Source: Kalmusia sp. IMI 367209 (lineage: Eukaryota; Ascomycota; Dothideomycetes; Pleosporales; Didymosphaeriaceae). From it: 64,000 nt of DNA. The stretch lies in contig JAPEUQ010000022.1 in the NCBI GenBank assembly GCA_027946365.1, positions 1-64,000 on the forward strand, in the 5' to 3' direction. Shown here piece after piece: positions 22,785 to 33,584 of this stretch. The notes beneath the pieces were generated by a model. It saw only the letters and a program-made list of their open reading frames with translations. It had not been told where the DNA came from and searched no databases. Each line of letters begins with the position of its first letter. Positions within the stretch are counted from its first letter, which is position 1. The position numbers and the translations under genes were made by a program.

Positions 22785-23552
22785 ATGTCTCCCTCCCTCG
22801 CCAACAAACTCATAACCGTGACGGGCGCTGCTTCAGGAATCGGTCTCTCGACAGCGCGAATCCTCGCCCGCCGGGGAGCTCTGCTTTCCCTCGCAGACTA
22901 CAACGCATCCAACTTATCAAAAGCCCACGAAGAGCTAGCCTCGCTCTCCCCCAGCCCAAAGAACATCACCTCCACACCCCTGGACATACGTAGCAGCGCC
23001 TCTGTCAACGACTGGATATCCTCCACCCGCAAACACTTCAGCCGAACAATCGACGGCTGCGCAAATGTAGCAGGCTTCCATCCCCTCTGGGCGCCCAAGA
23101 ATATTGAAGACATCGCAGACGAAGAATTTGAAGAAACCATTCAAATCAACACCATCGGCCTATTCAAATGCCTCCGCGCACAGCTCGCTCCTGACACGCT
23201 CTCCTCGCCCTCCAGCATCGTCAACGTGGGCTCTGTTTCTGGACTGATCGGCTTCGCGGGCGACGCGGCATACGTCGCGTCCAAGCATGCTGCTCACGGG
23301 CTCACGAAGAGCGTGTCGAAGGAGGCGGGGAAGCGCGGTATTAGGGTGAATGCTGTGGCGCCGGGACAGACGAACACGCCCATGGTGCAAGCTATGGCTG
23401 CGGGGAAGGGGACGCTGCCGCTGCCTTTCTTAAGCTTGGGGAAGGAGGGACAGCCCGAGGAGATCGCGGAGGTTATTGTTTGGTTGCTGGGTGAGGAAAG
23501 CTCGTATGTTACTGGGAGTGTATACAGGGCGGATGGGGGGATGCTGGACTAG
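22785..23552 (+). CDS. Short-chain dehydrogenase/reductase (SDR)
   Basis: An NAD(P)H-dependent oxidoreductase of the classical SDR type, 255 residues from ATG 22785 (MSPSLANKLITVTGAASGIG). The cofactor motif TGAASGIG lies at about 10-17. NVAG (usual NNAG) stabilises the central sheet. The catalytic Ser is in VGSVSGLIG and the Tyr/Lys pair is in YVASKHAAHG. The PGQTNTPM segment and the C-terminal YVTGSVYRADGGM are typical. One exon, no introns seen. It resembles 3-oxoacyl-ACP reductase-like SDRs. The substrate cannot be deduced. The head-to-head dienelactone hydrolase suggests a possible shared catabolic role, which is inference. Confidence 0.88.
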   Translation: MSPSLANKLITVTGAASGIGLSTARILARRGALLSLADYNASNLSKAHEELASLSPSPKNITSTPLDIRSSASVNDWISSTRKHFSRTIDGCANVAGFHPLWAPKNIEDIADEEFEETIQINTIGLFKCLRAQLAPDTLSSPSSIVNVGSVSGLIGFAGDAAYVASKHAAHGLTKSVSKEAGKRGIRVNAVAPGQTNTPMVQAMAAGKGTLPLPFLSLGKEGQPEEIAEVIVWLLGEESSYVTGSVYRADGGMLD

Positions 23553-23963
23553 AAGGGTGATCAATCTGTCAGTTGGTCAGATAATCGCGACAGCAAGGTC
23601 GGCATCGTTATTAGGTATGAAGAAGTCGAGTGAATGCTTTCTAAGCCCCCTCCAAAACCCACAGCAATAGATACAGCACTACCTGCAGCTATAGTGGCTA
23701 TAGTTGGATAATTGGTGCGAAAATTGTGCCAAGCTATATCCCGACATAAACTATATTTAAACACCCGAGATGAGATGTGTACCTATATTAGCGTATGTGA
23801 GTGTATATGAATGAGAGAAAAAAGTAATGTGAGTGAAAGAAATTGTGACGTTATGGGCCGAAATGTAAATGAAGGCATCGATCAAAACGTATAAACATAT
23901 GGGTATGAAGGAAAGCTAGTATTACTAGCTCGATAAATAGTAAGCGGTACCGTCAACCAATAG
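23553..23963. other. 3' flank of the SDR, no gene recognised
   Basis: AT-rich sequence with no recognisable coding region. It probably holds the SDR transcript end. Confidence 0.35.
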
Positions 23964-24290
23964 TCAGTACGTACCTATACATTCTTCGACTGGAAAGACA
24001 TAATCGATACCAGGCAAACGCGGCGATGCCCCACAGATGCTGGCCGGCGAACTGCACGAACAGGGCGATGAAGGCCACGAGTATAACACCATCCTTACTC
24101 GTGATGGTGATGTTCGTCTCTTGATGGTGTCTTTGGACTGATCGGACCAGAATACGATGAAGACGTCGTCGTAGGAGACATCAGCTGGCGATACCATAGT
24201 GTTCGAGGTCGTGGAGGAGTAAGAAGGATATTTCAAAGCACTTGCTTGTTTGAACCTGGACATCTGGTGAGATGGTGAAAGCACCGACCA
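23964..24290 (-). pseudogene. Truncated, frameshifted fragment of a fungal integral-membrane protein
   Basis: Reading minus from about 24200, one frame gives SPADVSYDDVFIVFWSDQSKDTIK. A shifted frame then gives ETNITITSKDGVILVAF followed by IALFVQFAGQHLWGIAAFAWY, which contains a transmembrane segment. Together they look like the N-terminus of a family of large fungal membrane proteins that open with a YDDVF..W motif and one hydrophobic segment. Here the two halves are out of frame and nothing recognisable follows past about 23960, so I call it a relic. The family assignment rests on my impression of the motif and should be treated as tentative. Confidence 0.42.
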
Positions 24291-25760
24291 TCGTATATCC
24301 TGCCCTCTGGAACATTTTCGATTCCAAGAAGTGCATGCGCGTAAGGTTCGTAGCTGCGCGATAAGGCTCTCTTTGAGTTTTTGCTTGAGCTCAATCTGTT
24401 TCGACGATTGCAGGTGATGCTGGTAGTCGGCAGTAGGCTAGCCTAAGCTCGCTCCCCATCCGCCTCCACCCTTGTGTGATGCGACTGCATGTTCATTAAC
24501 AAATTGCGCGCTCATTCTCCGGCGAGAACTGGCAGGGGTAAACGACGCCTGAATATCAAATGAATCCCGAAGCTTAAAGGTGGAAAAAGGCAACCGTGCA
24601 GGGTGAGATGTAATGTGGGTGGTCACATTAAGGTTATTTTCGCCCCGCATGCATGTCTCCCGTGGTCTTAGAACCCCCTACTGGCGCTTGGTATGACGGA
24701 ACAATCGTTTTATCGACTACGACATTGGGTTCGACTGAGTTCGGCCGTTACTTGGGGCCGGGTAATATACATACGCCACCACTAGTTATCCAGGAATATG
24801 GTCGAGAACGCAGTGCGTAGAGCCTTGAACGTGTCCGCAAAACAGGTATATGTGGCTTTGAAAAGTTGCTATTGGTTTTTCTGTATGGCATTATGTTTGT
24901 TCGAACGCTAGGCAAGAAGCAGTCTCGATGTCGCAAAAATTTCCTTGGACAAGAATTGATTACCTCGATGAATTGAATCAGATACTCAGACTATTTTGAA
25001 CTCAGCAACTCGCTTCACATGATCTATTTGGTGTTCACAACGCTGAGTCTGACATGACCAGTGTATGTTCAACTTGACCCAAGGGCAATCTATTTCGAAC
25101 TCTTCGAGCTCGACACGGAATAGTCGGCATAAAACCTTCGCTTGGTATCGGAGAATTGCTTCCTTTGGACAGTGTGCTGGGTCAGCTCAGCCCAAAATAT
25201 CGGTAGGAGCCGTCTCACCTAAGCCAAGAACCTTTCTGACCCAACTAAGACTCGTGTTATCGTATTGCCGAAACCGGGCGCTTGTGGTACAGGCCCTGCG
25301 CTAAGGGGCCAAACTCAGGTCCTCTTGCATGACGCCGGTTCTCGCTCCCAAACATCGCTCTGGTCGGGTACCTGCAGAAACGCCTCTTCATGAGACGAGA
25401 CAGGAGACGTGAACGCAAGATAATTACTTTGTCACGAAATGGGACAGAGAGGGAAAGCGGATAATTCGGTATACCTGATATAAATTTTTTTTTTTCATTT
25501 TAAGTGTTAAGGTGGAGTGAAGGCTGTGTGGTGATTAGGAGAGGGTATGGAGCAGAAGCATATTGGCAAACGCTCCGCATCGCAAGCCATGCTCAAACAC
25601 AAGGAAAAGAACCCAATGCCCTGTACTAGCGCCGAAAGCTCTCCCTGACCTAGAGTTGAGAGTCTGGACAGGTCTCCGAGCCTTGCAAGAAGTAAACACC
25701 CGCCAATGCCAATGCAAGGAAACAATGCAGTTTTGAAAAGCGCCGAACTGCCAATGTGGT
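24291..25760. other. Gene-poor intergenic region
   Basis: About 1.5 kb with only short scattered open frames and no domain motif. A poly-T run lies near 25487-25497. It forms the downstream flank of the peroxiredoxin gene. Confidence 0.4.
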
Positions 25761-26623
25761 CTACTTGGTGCCGTTGATAGTCGTGTCGGCCATCTTGGTG
25801 TCGGCATGCACCTTGGTAAGGTATTCCTTGTTGCCTTCAGGTGTCGCCTTGATGGTCTCGTCGCCGGGGTTCCAGTTGGCAGGACACACCTCGCCGTACT
25901 TGTCGGTGAACTGGAAGGCGTCGATAAGGCGGAGAGTCTCGTCCACGCTGCGGCCGACGGGCAGGTCGTTGATGGTGATCTGGGTCAGGTGTCAGCCTCA
26001 TGTCGGTCGCACAGGGTCTCTTACTGTAGCACGGGGGCGTTGCAGGCGCAACGCCGGTCCAATGCACATTTCACTTGCACTCACCTGGCGGACGATGCCG
26101 TTGGGGTCAATTATGAACAGGCCACGCAGCGCAATGCCCTCCTCCTCGATCAGCACGCCGTAGTCCTTGCTCAGCTGGTGGTTCTTATCGCTCAGCAATG
26201 GGATGTTGATCTTGCCCAAGCCGCCGTCTCTCTTGCTCGCGTTGGTCCATGCCAGCAGGCTGTACTCGCTATCCGTGCTTGCGAAGACGACCGAGGCACC
26301 GCGTGCGGCGAAATCAGCGGCGCGTTCACTGAAGGCGATGATCTCGGTGGGGCACACAAAGGTCCACGCCATGGGCACGAAGCCTAGGACGAGCCATTGC
26401 TTGTTCGACGTGTATTGTGTGAGGCTGCAATCTGCGCGCGGGGTGGTCAGCAGGCGATGCAAGCGTTGTGGTACAGTGGATGATATGGATGGGGAGCGCT
26501 GGGAGGGAGGGTGGAGCTAGGCTGGACCGACATACCTTCAAAAGTACCGTCGACAACGGCGGTGCCTGAGAATTCTGGTGCGGGCTTCTGGACCCGCGCC
26601 TTGGGGGTGTAGGCGTATGCCAT
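25761..26623 (-). CDS. Typical 2-Cys peroxiredoxin (thioredoxin peroxidase)
   Basis: Reduces hydrogen peroxide and organic peroxides using thioredoxin. Three exons (26623-26536, 26431-26085, 25979-25761) give 217 residues with intact phase. The peroxidatic Cys is about residue 56 in [14 protein letters not shown]. The resolving Cys is about residue 177 in [11 protein letters not shown]. The segment before the first Cys reads FVPMAW where most family members have FYPLDF. Other conserved blocks are [28 protein letters not shown] and [18 protein letters not shown]. Both introns are about 105 bp, longer than the window norm. A GA-repeat lies just upstream of the start. No targeting signal is obvious, so it is probably cytosolic. 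Confidence 0.93.
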
Positions 26624-26666
26624 GGTGGATGTCGAGCGTTGGGAGTGTGCTGTGGAAGATAGCGCG

Positions 26667-26693
26667 AAGAGAGAAAGAGAGAGAGAGAGAGAG
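26667..26693. repeat. GA-dinucleotide microsatellite in the peroxiredoxin 5' flank
   Basis: A run of GAGAAAGAGAGAGAGAGAGA-type sequence lies about 45-70 bp upstream of the peroxiredoxin ATG (CT-rich on the coding strand). CT-rich tracts are common near fungal transcription starts. Confidence 0.7.
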
Positions 26694-27226
26694 CCGGAAG
26701 AGCGCGTCGTGGGATGCAATCAGAGAGTGGGAGTGGGCCAAGGTCTGCGTCGGTGTCTCAGGTCAAATAGCTGCAAGCAAGCAGTTTAAAGAAGGAGCAA
26801 GTGGGTAGGGCGCCGGATGCAATTTAGACAGATGGGTGGGAAATCAGCAGATATTTGTGACTAGGTTTAGCACGCACTGTCTGTGCAGTCAGGTAAGCAT
26901 CCAAGGGCCCAAGAACAGAAACTTCGCGCCTCGTAACACTTTACTCCGAAAGGTCCGTTGTGCTTGTCAAAGCTGTCGTTCGCGACCGCTTCTGCCGATA
27001 ACGGCGCCGAGTGATGCCGCGTAAATCGAGGCTCTTCGGCTTACACAAGCCTCATATCCTTTTATCAAAACGTCGGTAGAGGCTCTTTCTGGTGGGTCCA
27101 TGGCCACGCCGCGATTGGCCGACGCCCGTTCACGTGGTGCACTAACTGCTTTCATCCAAAACACCATCTTTCGTTCTACACACGTCATGGGTATGATATA
27201 ATACACAATCAGCCCACAATTTCCTA
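26694..27226. other. Intergenic, peroxiredoxin promoter
   Basis: This lies between the peroxiredoxin start and the 3' end of the upstream transporter gene, both minus strand. No coding region recognised. Confidence 0.4.
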
Positions 27227-29431
27227 CTACGACAGCCTCCACGCCCGCAACGGCAGGGCTTGTATCCTCGTCACCGCCGGCTTGATGAAACCATAAAACG
27301 TCACCGCCCCGATGATTATACACACAATGTTCATCACATAGTATCCATCCGTCTGCACGTTGCAATGGCCACCGCCAGCTTCACACCGATGTCTGTCGGC
27401 TTCGAGCGCGCACGAGAAGGCCTGTGTGATGAGGTCACCCTTGAGCGACTTCGCATCCGGCGGCGTCACGGGCGGCTCGCAAGTAGCGACAGTAAAGTAG
27501 TCGACAAACCGGAGTACAAAGTACCTGGGAAAGGTGCCACCTAGATTGGAGACGCTGGTCGATGGTTAGTAAGGTACACGTTCCAGAAAGTGGGCTGACT
27601 TACGTGGCTAGCAGAGTCATGTAAGTACCTCCGATTACCGGGTCGGAGATCTTTGCATGGAAAGCGGATACCGCGACGAACATGACTGTATTCATGAACG
27701 TAGATAGGACATGCTCACAAATTACGAGGAGCAGGTACCAGGTCGTAGTTCCGCCGGGCGGGAAGATGGAAACGACGAATTGTGCAAAGCCTGCGGCGGC
27801 TAATCGACCCACAAAAGCCCAACACCAGATATGCATAGGTGGATATGTCTGGCACCATTTGCCAATGTAATAGCCAAGCGACATTTCAATCGGAAAATCA
27901 ATGAGAATCGTGAGCGCGAGGTCCTCCTGGCTGAAACCCTTGGCGAGCAACTTCAGACTGGTAACCCCGTCGTTGGTTTGGAATCCGATCTTCGCAATGA
28001 GGTGGATAACGATGAATGTCTGGATGTTCTTGAGCTTGAGGATTCCCCACATGGTCTGATAGACCTCCATGATACCCTCTCTATCTCTCGTTCTCTCCTC
28101 GCGCTTCATTACTGCCAAGCCCAACGTCACGGCCAGATACGCCCAGCCCCAGAATGTAAGGTAACTGTCTAGGTTCATGAAACCTGTCTTACCCGGCGCG
28201 CTGGCGGGGCGGAACCATTTATTAGTAAAGTCAACCGAGTTGAAAGCCAGGAATACGGTATGGGAAAGGAACTGGCCACCCGTGAGCCCGACGGTTTGCG
28301 CCGTGGATGCGAAAGCAAGATTCTCCTGCGAAAGGAGCGTCAATGCCCACCCTAAAGGAGTCAGCAATCATCCAGAGGTTTTGCAAATGCCATCTTACCG
28401 TCTACAGCGATATCTTGCGTTGCGCAGAGAAACACCAGTGCGAACCACCAAAATGTGAAGTTCCATATGCCGCTGCCATCCTTCTCCGCAGCACTGTCCA
28501 TAATCTTGTTCACCACAGAACCCAGCCAAAGCATCGAGAACCCAGAAATTGTCTGGATGGGCAATATCCAACTCTTCCTGCGTCCAACCTTGGGTGACCA
28601 TACAGCGTCCACAATCGGACTCCAAAACAGCTTCAAAGAATACGGGTATGCCGCGAGAGAGAAGACGCCAATGGCCGAATACGAAGCATCCGCCTTTTTG
28701 AGCAGGAACGGTACTGAGCCCATTGCCAGACCCATTGGTATCCCCTGCAGGAAGTACAGGAGTACTAGTAACAGGAAATTCCTTTGGTCTTTCTTTGACA
28801 ATTCGGAGAAGCCCTTGCCCGATCCCTCTTCCGGCTTGTCCAAATCTGGCACGGCATCATCCAAAGTGAAGCTCGAACGCTGCATCAGGGAAGCGGCCTG
28901 ACTGGCTGGCGAGCTATTATCGATAGAGCCGTGTCTACGCCTGTGCTCCAGGATATTGCTCATAGTAGCACTGCTGTCCGCCTGCCCGTTCTGGTCCTTG
29001 GGCTGCTTAGCCGCGCGTTTGCTCATTTGAGGATTGGTGTCAGACTCAGAGTCGAGGCCGGAGGAATCGTCGGTGTGGAGCAGGTATGCGCTCTCCGGGG
29101 TGTCTGATGCGACGACGCGGAAGCGATCGGGGTGTTGCACGCGTTGTGGGCTGCGCTGGGTATACCGATCTATCGGAGCAAGGTCTTGAAGCTCGGCTGC
29201 AGCTTCGCTGTAGGAGCGGCGAGGTTGCACTTGTTGTTGGGCGTGGTGTGGAGAAGTCGGGCTGTCAATAGCTGAAGTCGAAGGCAACGAGGAGACAATG
29301 GACGAAGGGAGTGGCTTGCCAGTCGGGCTCGGCATCCATAAACTACTCAAAAGAATGTGCCCGCGGGAAAGGAACGTGTCTTCTTTGCCGAAAGAATTTA
29401 GTGCGGGCACCTTGAGATGATGCTCGAGCAC
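27227..29431 (-). CDS. Acetyl-CoA transporter, SLC33A1 (AT-1) family
   Basis: A multi-pass MFS-like protein that moves acetyl-CoA into the secretory lumen in animals. Three exons (29431-28399, 28351-27604, 27554-27227) give 702 residues, or 670 from the second ATG (29335, MPSPTGKPLP), which may be the better start. The first 200 residues are Ser/Pro-rich and cytoplasmic. The family core follows: FLLLVLLYFLQGIPMGLAMG, SYSAIGVFSLAAYPYSLKLF, WSPIVDA, GRRKSWILPIQ, CATQDIAVDGWALTLL (restored by splicing), GWAYLAVTLGL, DPVIGGTYMTLLATVSNLGG (restored across intron 27603-27555), and a last hydrophobic segment MNIVCIIIGAVTFYGF. About ten to twelve membrane segments are expected. Divergent from the CENP-O gene. 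Confidence 0.9.
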
Positions 29432-29787
29432 AGTCGGTTGGAACGTGGCCCTTCCGTTAGTGCTCCAGTGGCGGAGGCTGCGCTAGTTCCGCGCATCTGG
29501 TTGATGACCGCATTGTGGAGATGCAATACTATGTAGACGCGACCAAGCGCGAGGAATCGTAGCGATAGTATACGACGATAGTAGGCATTTGCATGCCAGC
29601 TCACTCCGGCCTATCTCGTCGCACACGGGCAACATCTCTCGTGTCTTGCTGTGCGCTCAACGGGCAGAAGCCGCCCGCCCCAAACTCTTCACGTGAGACC
29701 GTGACGCGCCTTTTCCCAATTCAGACTGCCGCTCCGGCATCAACACAGTGCTGCAACACCTCCACACCACCTCACGACGCCTACACC
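29432..29787. promoter_or_regulatory. Divergent promoter, SLC33A1 / CENP-O
   Basis: About 356 bp between opposite starts. An open frame extends upstream of the CENP-O ATG (to 29593), but those residues are low-complexity and unlike the family, so I treat them as 5' leader. Confidence 0.45.
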
Positions 29788-30702
29788 ATGGCCACCGCAG
29801 AAGCTCTCGACGACGACATCAGCGACCTCCGTGCTAAAATCGCCATCCTCCAAGCACACCGCGCCAATCTGACTTCCATCCTCCTGTCACAGCCCCACCT
29901 CCCCGCGCGTCTCGAACAGCATCCCGTAGCCCACGAGGGCAGTCGCCGCAATGCCACCAAGCTTGTAAAACAGCAGTCAATCCGCAATCTCGAGAACGTA
30001 TATCGCGCCTGCGCCGGCGTCACAGCGTACAAGGTCAAAGATCCAGACCCATGTGCAGTGGATAACGGCAACGTCCTCGGCGTGCGCATCGAGGTGTCTA
30101 TCGACGGCAGTTTCATTGACACATACCATGTGTTATTCAATCGACCGAATGCGGCGCGCAGGAATATGCTGAAGATACACAAGCACACGATTCCGCCGTG
30201 TATACCGCTGCAACCCCTCGCGAATAAATGGTTACCAATGACAAGGAAGGACGCCGAGATCACCACGGAGCAGAATCTAGTCAAATTTGGAAAACATCTA
30301 CGGAGAGAGCTTGTGAGTTGGCATATGAGATTGCGCGCCGTGGAAACATTGAGGAAGGAAGCAGGCTTAAGAGATCAACCCGTGCAACAGGAGCCTTCAA
30401 ATTCGGAGCTTCCGATTGGGACAGTGTTGAATGCGTTCGTGAGTGAAGACGAGGATTCGGAAGAGGAGGATCGATCTTCCGCCCAGGATGGTGCAACGAA
30501 ACTCACGAACATTGAAGCGGACGCGGCGGTACGGGAAATAACGCTCGCATGGTCAAACGGACGAGTGGGTGTGATCAAGGTCACGAAGGATGGCGAAATC
30601 GACAAAGCTGTCGTAAGGGCAGAAGATGGCACACGAGATGCATCGCTCAGCCGGAAAGCCATCGGACGGATTGAAGAATTAGTGCAGAGGCTAACTGCGT
30701 AG
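29788..30702 (+). CDS. Kinetochore protein CENP-O / Mcm21 family
   Basis: A subunit of the inner-kinetochore COMA/CCAN complex that links centromeric chromatin to the outer kinetochore. One exon, 304 residues from ATG 29788 (MATAEALDDDISDLRAKI). The N-terminus is a coiled coil (ISDLRAKIAILQAHRANL). The conserved core follows: VYRACAGVTAYKVKDPDP, LGVRIEVSIDGSFIDTYHV, KIHKHTIPPCIPLQPLANKW, and EQNLVKFGKHLRRELVSWH. After an acidic linker (EDEDSEEED) the C-terminal beta domain ends in a short helix. These blocks match the Cenp-O family in order and spacing. The product is nuclear. An alternative start at 29593 is less likely because the added residues are not family-like. Confidence 0.85.
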   Translation: MATAEALDDDISDLRAKIAILQAHRANLTSILLSQPHLPARLEQHPVAHEGSRRNATKLVKQQSIRNLENVYRACAGVTAYKVKDPDPCAVDNGNVLGVRIEVSIDGSFIDTYHVLFNRPNAARRNMLKIHKHTIPPCIPLQPLANKWLPMTRKDAEITTEQNLVKFGKHLRRELVSWHMRLRAVETLRKEAGLRDQPVQQEPSNSELPIGTVLNAFVSEDEDSEEEDRSSAQDGATKLTNIEADAAVREITLAWSNGRVGVIKVTKDGEIDKAVVRAEDGTRDASLSRKAIGRIEELVQRLTA

Positions 30703-31266
30703 CTTGAAAAGATATCAAGGCTCTCCTTCTTGTCTTTCATAGATGGTGGTCATGCAACGGAGTTTGGACGCTTTAACTATACCCGATGGCTTCATTAAGA
30801 GGGCAAATCATAGAACAACCTCAGAAAGTTCCATTCTCAAACACAAGCGTGATGCCTCAAGGACTAGAGCGATTACCTTCGTAGAAGCTAAGGATTAATA
30901 TCAGTCGTAGGGGCCATTACTAGCCCTTACTCACTCTCGATGCTTACCTCATCGCCTTTTGAGAGGTGTATAATTAAGTTGTACTTTGCAAGGCTTCAGG
31001 ATCAAGGATTGTGATATATTAAGAACTTGTCGCAGAGCCGGGAATTGCTGCATTGCCGCTGATCCTGGCTCATTGTCTGCCTCGAATGGGAAGGCGTTCC
31101 TCCCCATAGTACGGGACCTGCGTTGAACGGAGGTCCATGCTTTACGAACCTCGAAGGAACACGAAAGAGAGGCGCAGTCAGCTTGTATTTATGAACCAGG
31201 CAACAGAATCAATCCGTGAATATATGTATCGCTCACGACCCCTCTCTCACCAGACGACTATCCACC
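30703..31266. other. Intergenic, promoter of the small secreted-protein gene
   Basis: No coding region or RNA gene recognised in this 560-bp interval. Confidence 0.4.
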
Positions 31267-31771
31267 ATGAAGAACCTCGCGCCCCTCCTTCTATTCGTCG
31301 CGTCCGTGTCAGCGTCCCCATCCCGAAGCGTTGTGCGAAGCACGATAACATCCGCGGCAACATACACAATACCATGCACCGAGACTCCGCTGCCAAACGA
31401 CTGCATTGCAAACGATTGGTCAAATACCATCGTCACGTTTGAGATCACACCTGGTGGTATGTGCCATCTGAGACACGTGTACAAACAGAACGCCTGGAAA
31501 CTAACTCAGACTCGCAGACGTCTATCTGTCGTACCCGCCACCTAGTAGCGAATCGGAACACTCTCTGTTAAATCTCCCAACATTCAGTAAACTTCCAAGG
31601 CCGGCCGCAGGGAATTCGTCTGCGCCGTTTACAGGCACGCCCACACCGAGCGCTTCCGAATCCACCGGTACGGATGCGCCTCAGCCGAGTGGGAATACGG
31701 CAGCAGAGAGATACACAGGAACATTTGGGCTAATTGTTGGCGGGCTATTGGCTGCACTGGCTGCGTTGTGA
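31267..31771 (+). CDS. Small secreted protein with probable GPI anchor
   Basis: Two exons (31267-31456, 31518-31771; intron 61 bp, GTATGT..GCAG) encode 147 residues. The N-terminus MKNLAPLLLFVASVSAS is a signal peptide. The mature part has two Cys (PCTETPLPNDC), then a Ser/Thr/Pro-rich stretch. It ends in a hydrophobic tail GTFGLIVGGLLAALAAL that stops at the C-terminus, as in GPI-anchored wall proteins; Ser/Asn/Gly residues before it could be the omega site. No known domain. It would be at the cell surface; as a small secreted protein it could also be an effector candidate, which is speculation. Confidence 0.7.
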
Positions 31772-32732
31772 TGGTCGTTTGTAGAGAAGATCGCGTTTTG
31801 TACTGTTATATACCCTGGGCGCGTTGAATGTCACACTGTCAGTATTTGGAAACATCCGTGGGATTCTGAGAATATAATGAGGATAATGAAAGTCCTTCAT
31901 ATTCGATCTTAATGGCATGGATGCAGGTCGGGAAAAGAATAGTGGAGGAAGAGACAGTTTTGCTTACATAATGGCACCGCTATGTCAAAAAGTTCGCTCC
32001 TCAAGCTTCGAACCTGCACCCCTTGGCCACCACATCGCGCCGCGAAGAGAGTGCCTATGCTAAGCGCATCGATGATATCTCTTCGTATCCATGTAACCAC
32101 GATACTTTCGCCTTGAATGAAGGCTCGTAACGATGATCGCTAGCGTACCTCAGTAGAATAGCTATCCCATAACCCTTCTCAGTATACGTCGTCTTTCCTT
32201 CTCGATGAGAGACTCGTTTGTCAATGGAGATAGAAGAAAATGCTCCCCAAGCTCTACCTTAATGGAAGGTCTGTCCGCTCTCCGGTAAGGCTTTGGAGCT
32301 TGGAGTGCGACATTTCGCTTCCTCGACGGGAAAAAAAAAACTTTTCTTTTCTTTTTGTTGAATGTTGTCCTATCTGATTAGTATGATACATACCGCTCCT
32401 ACGAAAAACGACAACTAGCCACATACAGTGCAACAATCTAGCACGTGATATAGACATCCGTGAGGTATATAACCCTAGCCTGCGCCAGGGACGGCCATCC
32501 GAACTGCATCCGAACTACGATCATCGACCCCTCACTAACGAAGAAGCACGCACGTATCGGGAGTGCTTCGTGGCTGTCGCCAACATAATAACCAAGCAAT
32601 TGCGCCATGCTCGGTCTCATTGCGTGCTTTAAACCTCACGCCTCTCTCGTGGCATATAAGCTTTGCAAGTAGTCCGCTAGAGAGATAACGCCTCAAAAAT
32701 AGTAGGTATCTTCATAAATCAATTCCTTCATA
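31772..32732. other. Intergenic with tRNA-promoter-like motifs
   Basis: About 960 bp with no supported gene. On the minus strand near 32004-32031 it carries sequences matching Pol III A-box and B-box consensus in close succession (see findings), but no tRNA fold. An A-rich/T-rich run lies at 32331-32357. Confidence 0.4.
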
Positions 32733-33584
32733 ATGTCTCATGGTACACTCTACAGCTGGCCTGAATCGGGAAACAGCTACAAGGTCAGACTTCTGATCGC
32801 CCTTCTCAGCCTCGATGTTAAGGTCGTGAATCTCGATTTCTTGGTAGGCAACACGCTCATGAACGACTAGACAGTCTGTTACCTGGGTCTGAACGCATGC
32901 AGCACGATGAACAACATTCGCCTGAATATCTAAAGATAAACCCTCGCGGCGAGGTCCCGTGCTTGGTCGATGGGGACAAGGTGTTCAGCGATTCAAGTTC
33001 CATCCTAGTCTGGCTGGCAGGGAAGTACGGAGGCGAGTCAGGATACTGATCGAATGATTTGTACGAGCAGACGCAGATTGTTGACTGGGTAAGGTCGATT
33101 ATTCCATCCAGGTTGTGATTTGTAAGATAACAAAACTCGCAGCTAGCGTTCTCGAACAGCTGGGTCCAATATGGTAGGTAGCTGTCCATTTAGGACTGGA
33201 TGATCGGCCCACAGCAACATACTTACAATTCTAGGTGTCTTTACCAACCGCGCCATCCTCTCCTATAACGGCCCCTACAATGGCCTAGGATCCAACGATA
33301 AATGGACCAAAGAGCGTATCGATAATCTACTCGAAGAAGGTGCCATCCGTGGCAACCAGTCGCTAGAGATCCTCCAAGATCGACTCAAAGACCGAGAGTG
33401 GTTGACGCTGGACCGCGTCACGATTGCAGACCTGAGTGTCTTTGTGTACATTGCCCTAGCGCCCATGAGGGATATCTCGTTGCAGCCGTATCCTGCTGTG
33501 TTGGCGTGGATCGAGAGAGTCAAAGGGTTGAAGGGGTTCATTTCAATTCCTGGGTTGGATGATCCGTTGGTAAGGAGGAAGTAG
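32733..33584 (+). pseudogene. Glutathione S-transferase, interrupted by one in-frame TGA
   Basis: Cytosolic GST with thioredoxin-fold N-domain and helical C-domain. Four exons (32733-32843, 32903-33088, 33143-33173, 33235-33584) are in phase and total 225 codons plus the stop. N-domain: GTLYSWPESGNSYKVRLLIA, then [20 protein letters not shown] and [17 protein letters not shown]-domain: NSWVQYGVFTNRAILSYNGP, DREWLTLDRVTIADLSVFVY, LQPYPAVLAWIERVKGLKGF. The only defect is TGA at 33047-33049, after GESGY and before SNDLYEQTQIVDW, where Trp (TGG) is expected. A G-to-A change at the third base would create it. All splice sites and the rest of the frame remain good, so the loss is recent or the base is a sequencing error. 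Truncation there would leave only the N-domain. Confidence 0.87.

Noticed and set aside
29593..29787. Upstream extension of the CENP-O frame
   Set aside because: Low-complexity residues unlike the family and overlapping the divergent promoter; ATG 29788 fits better.
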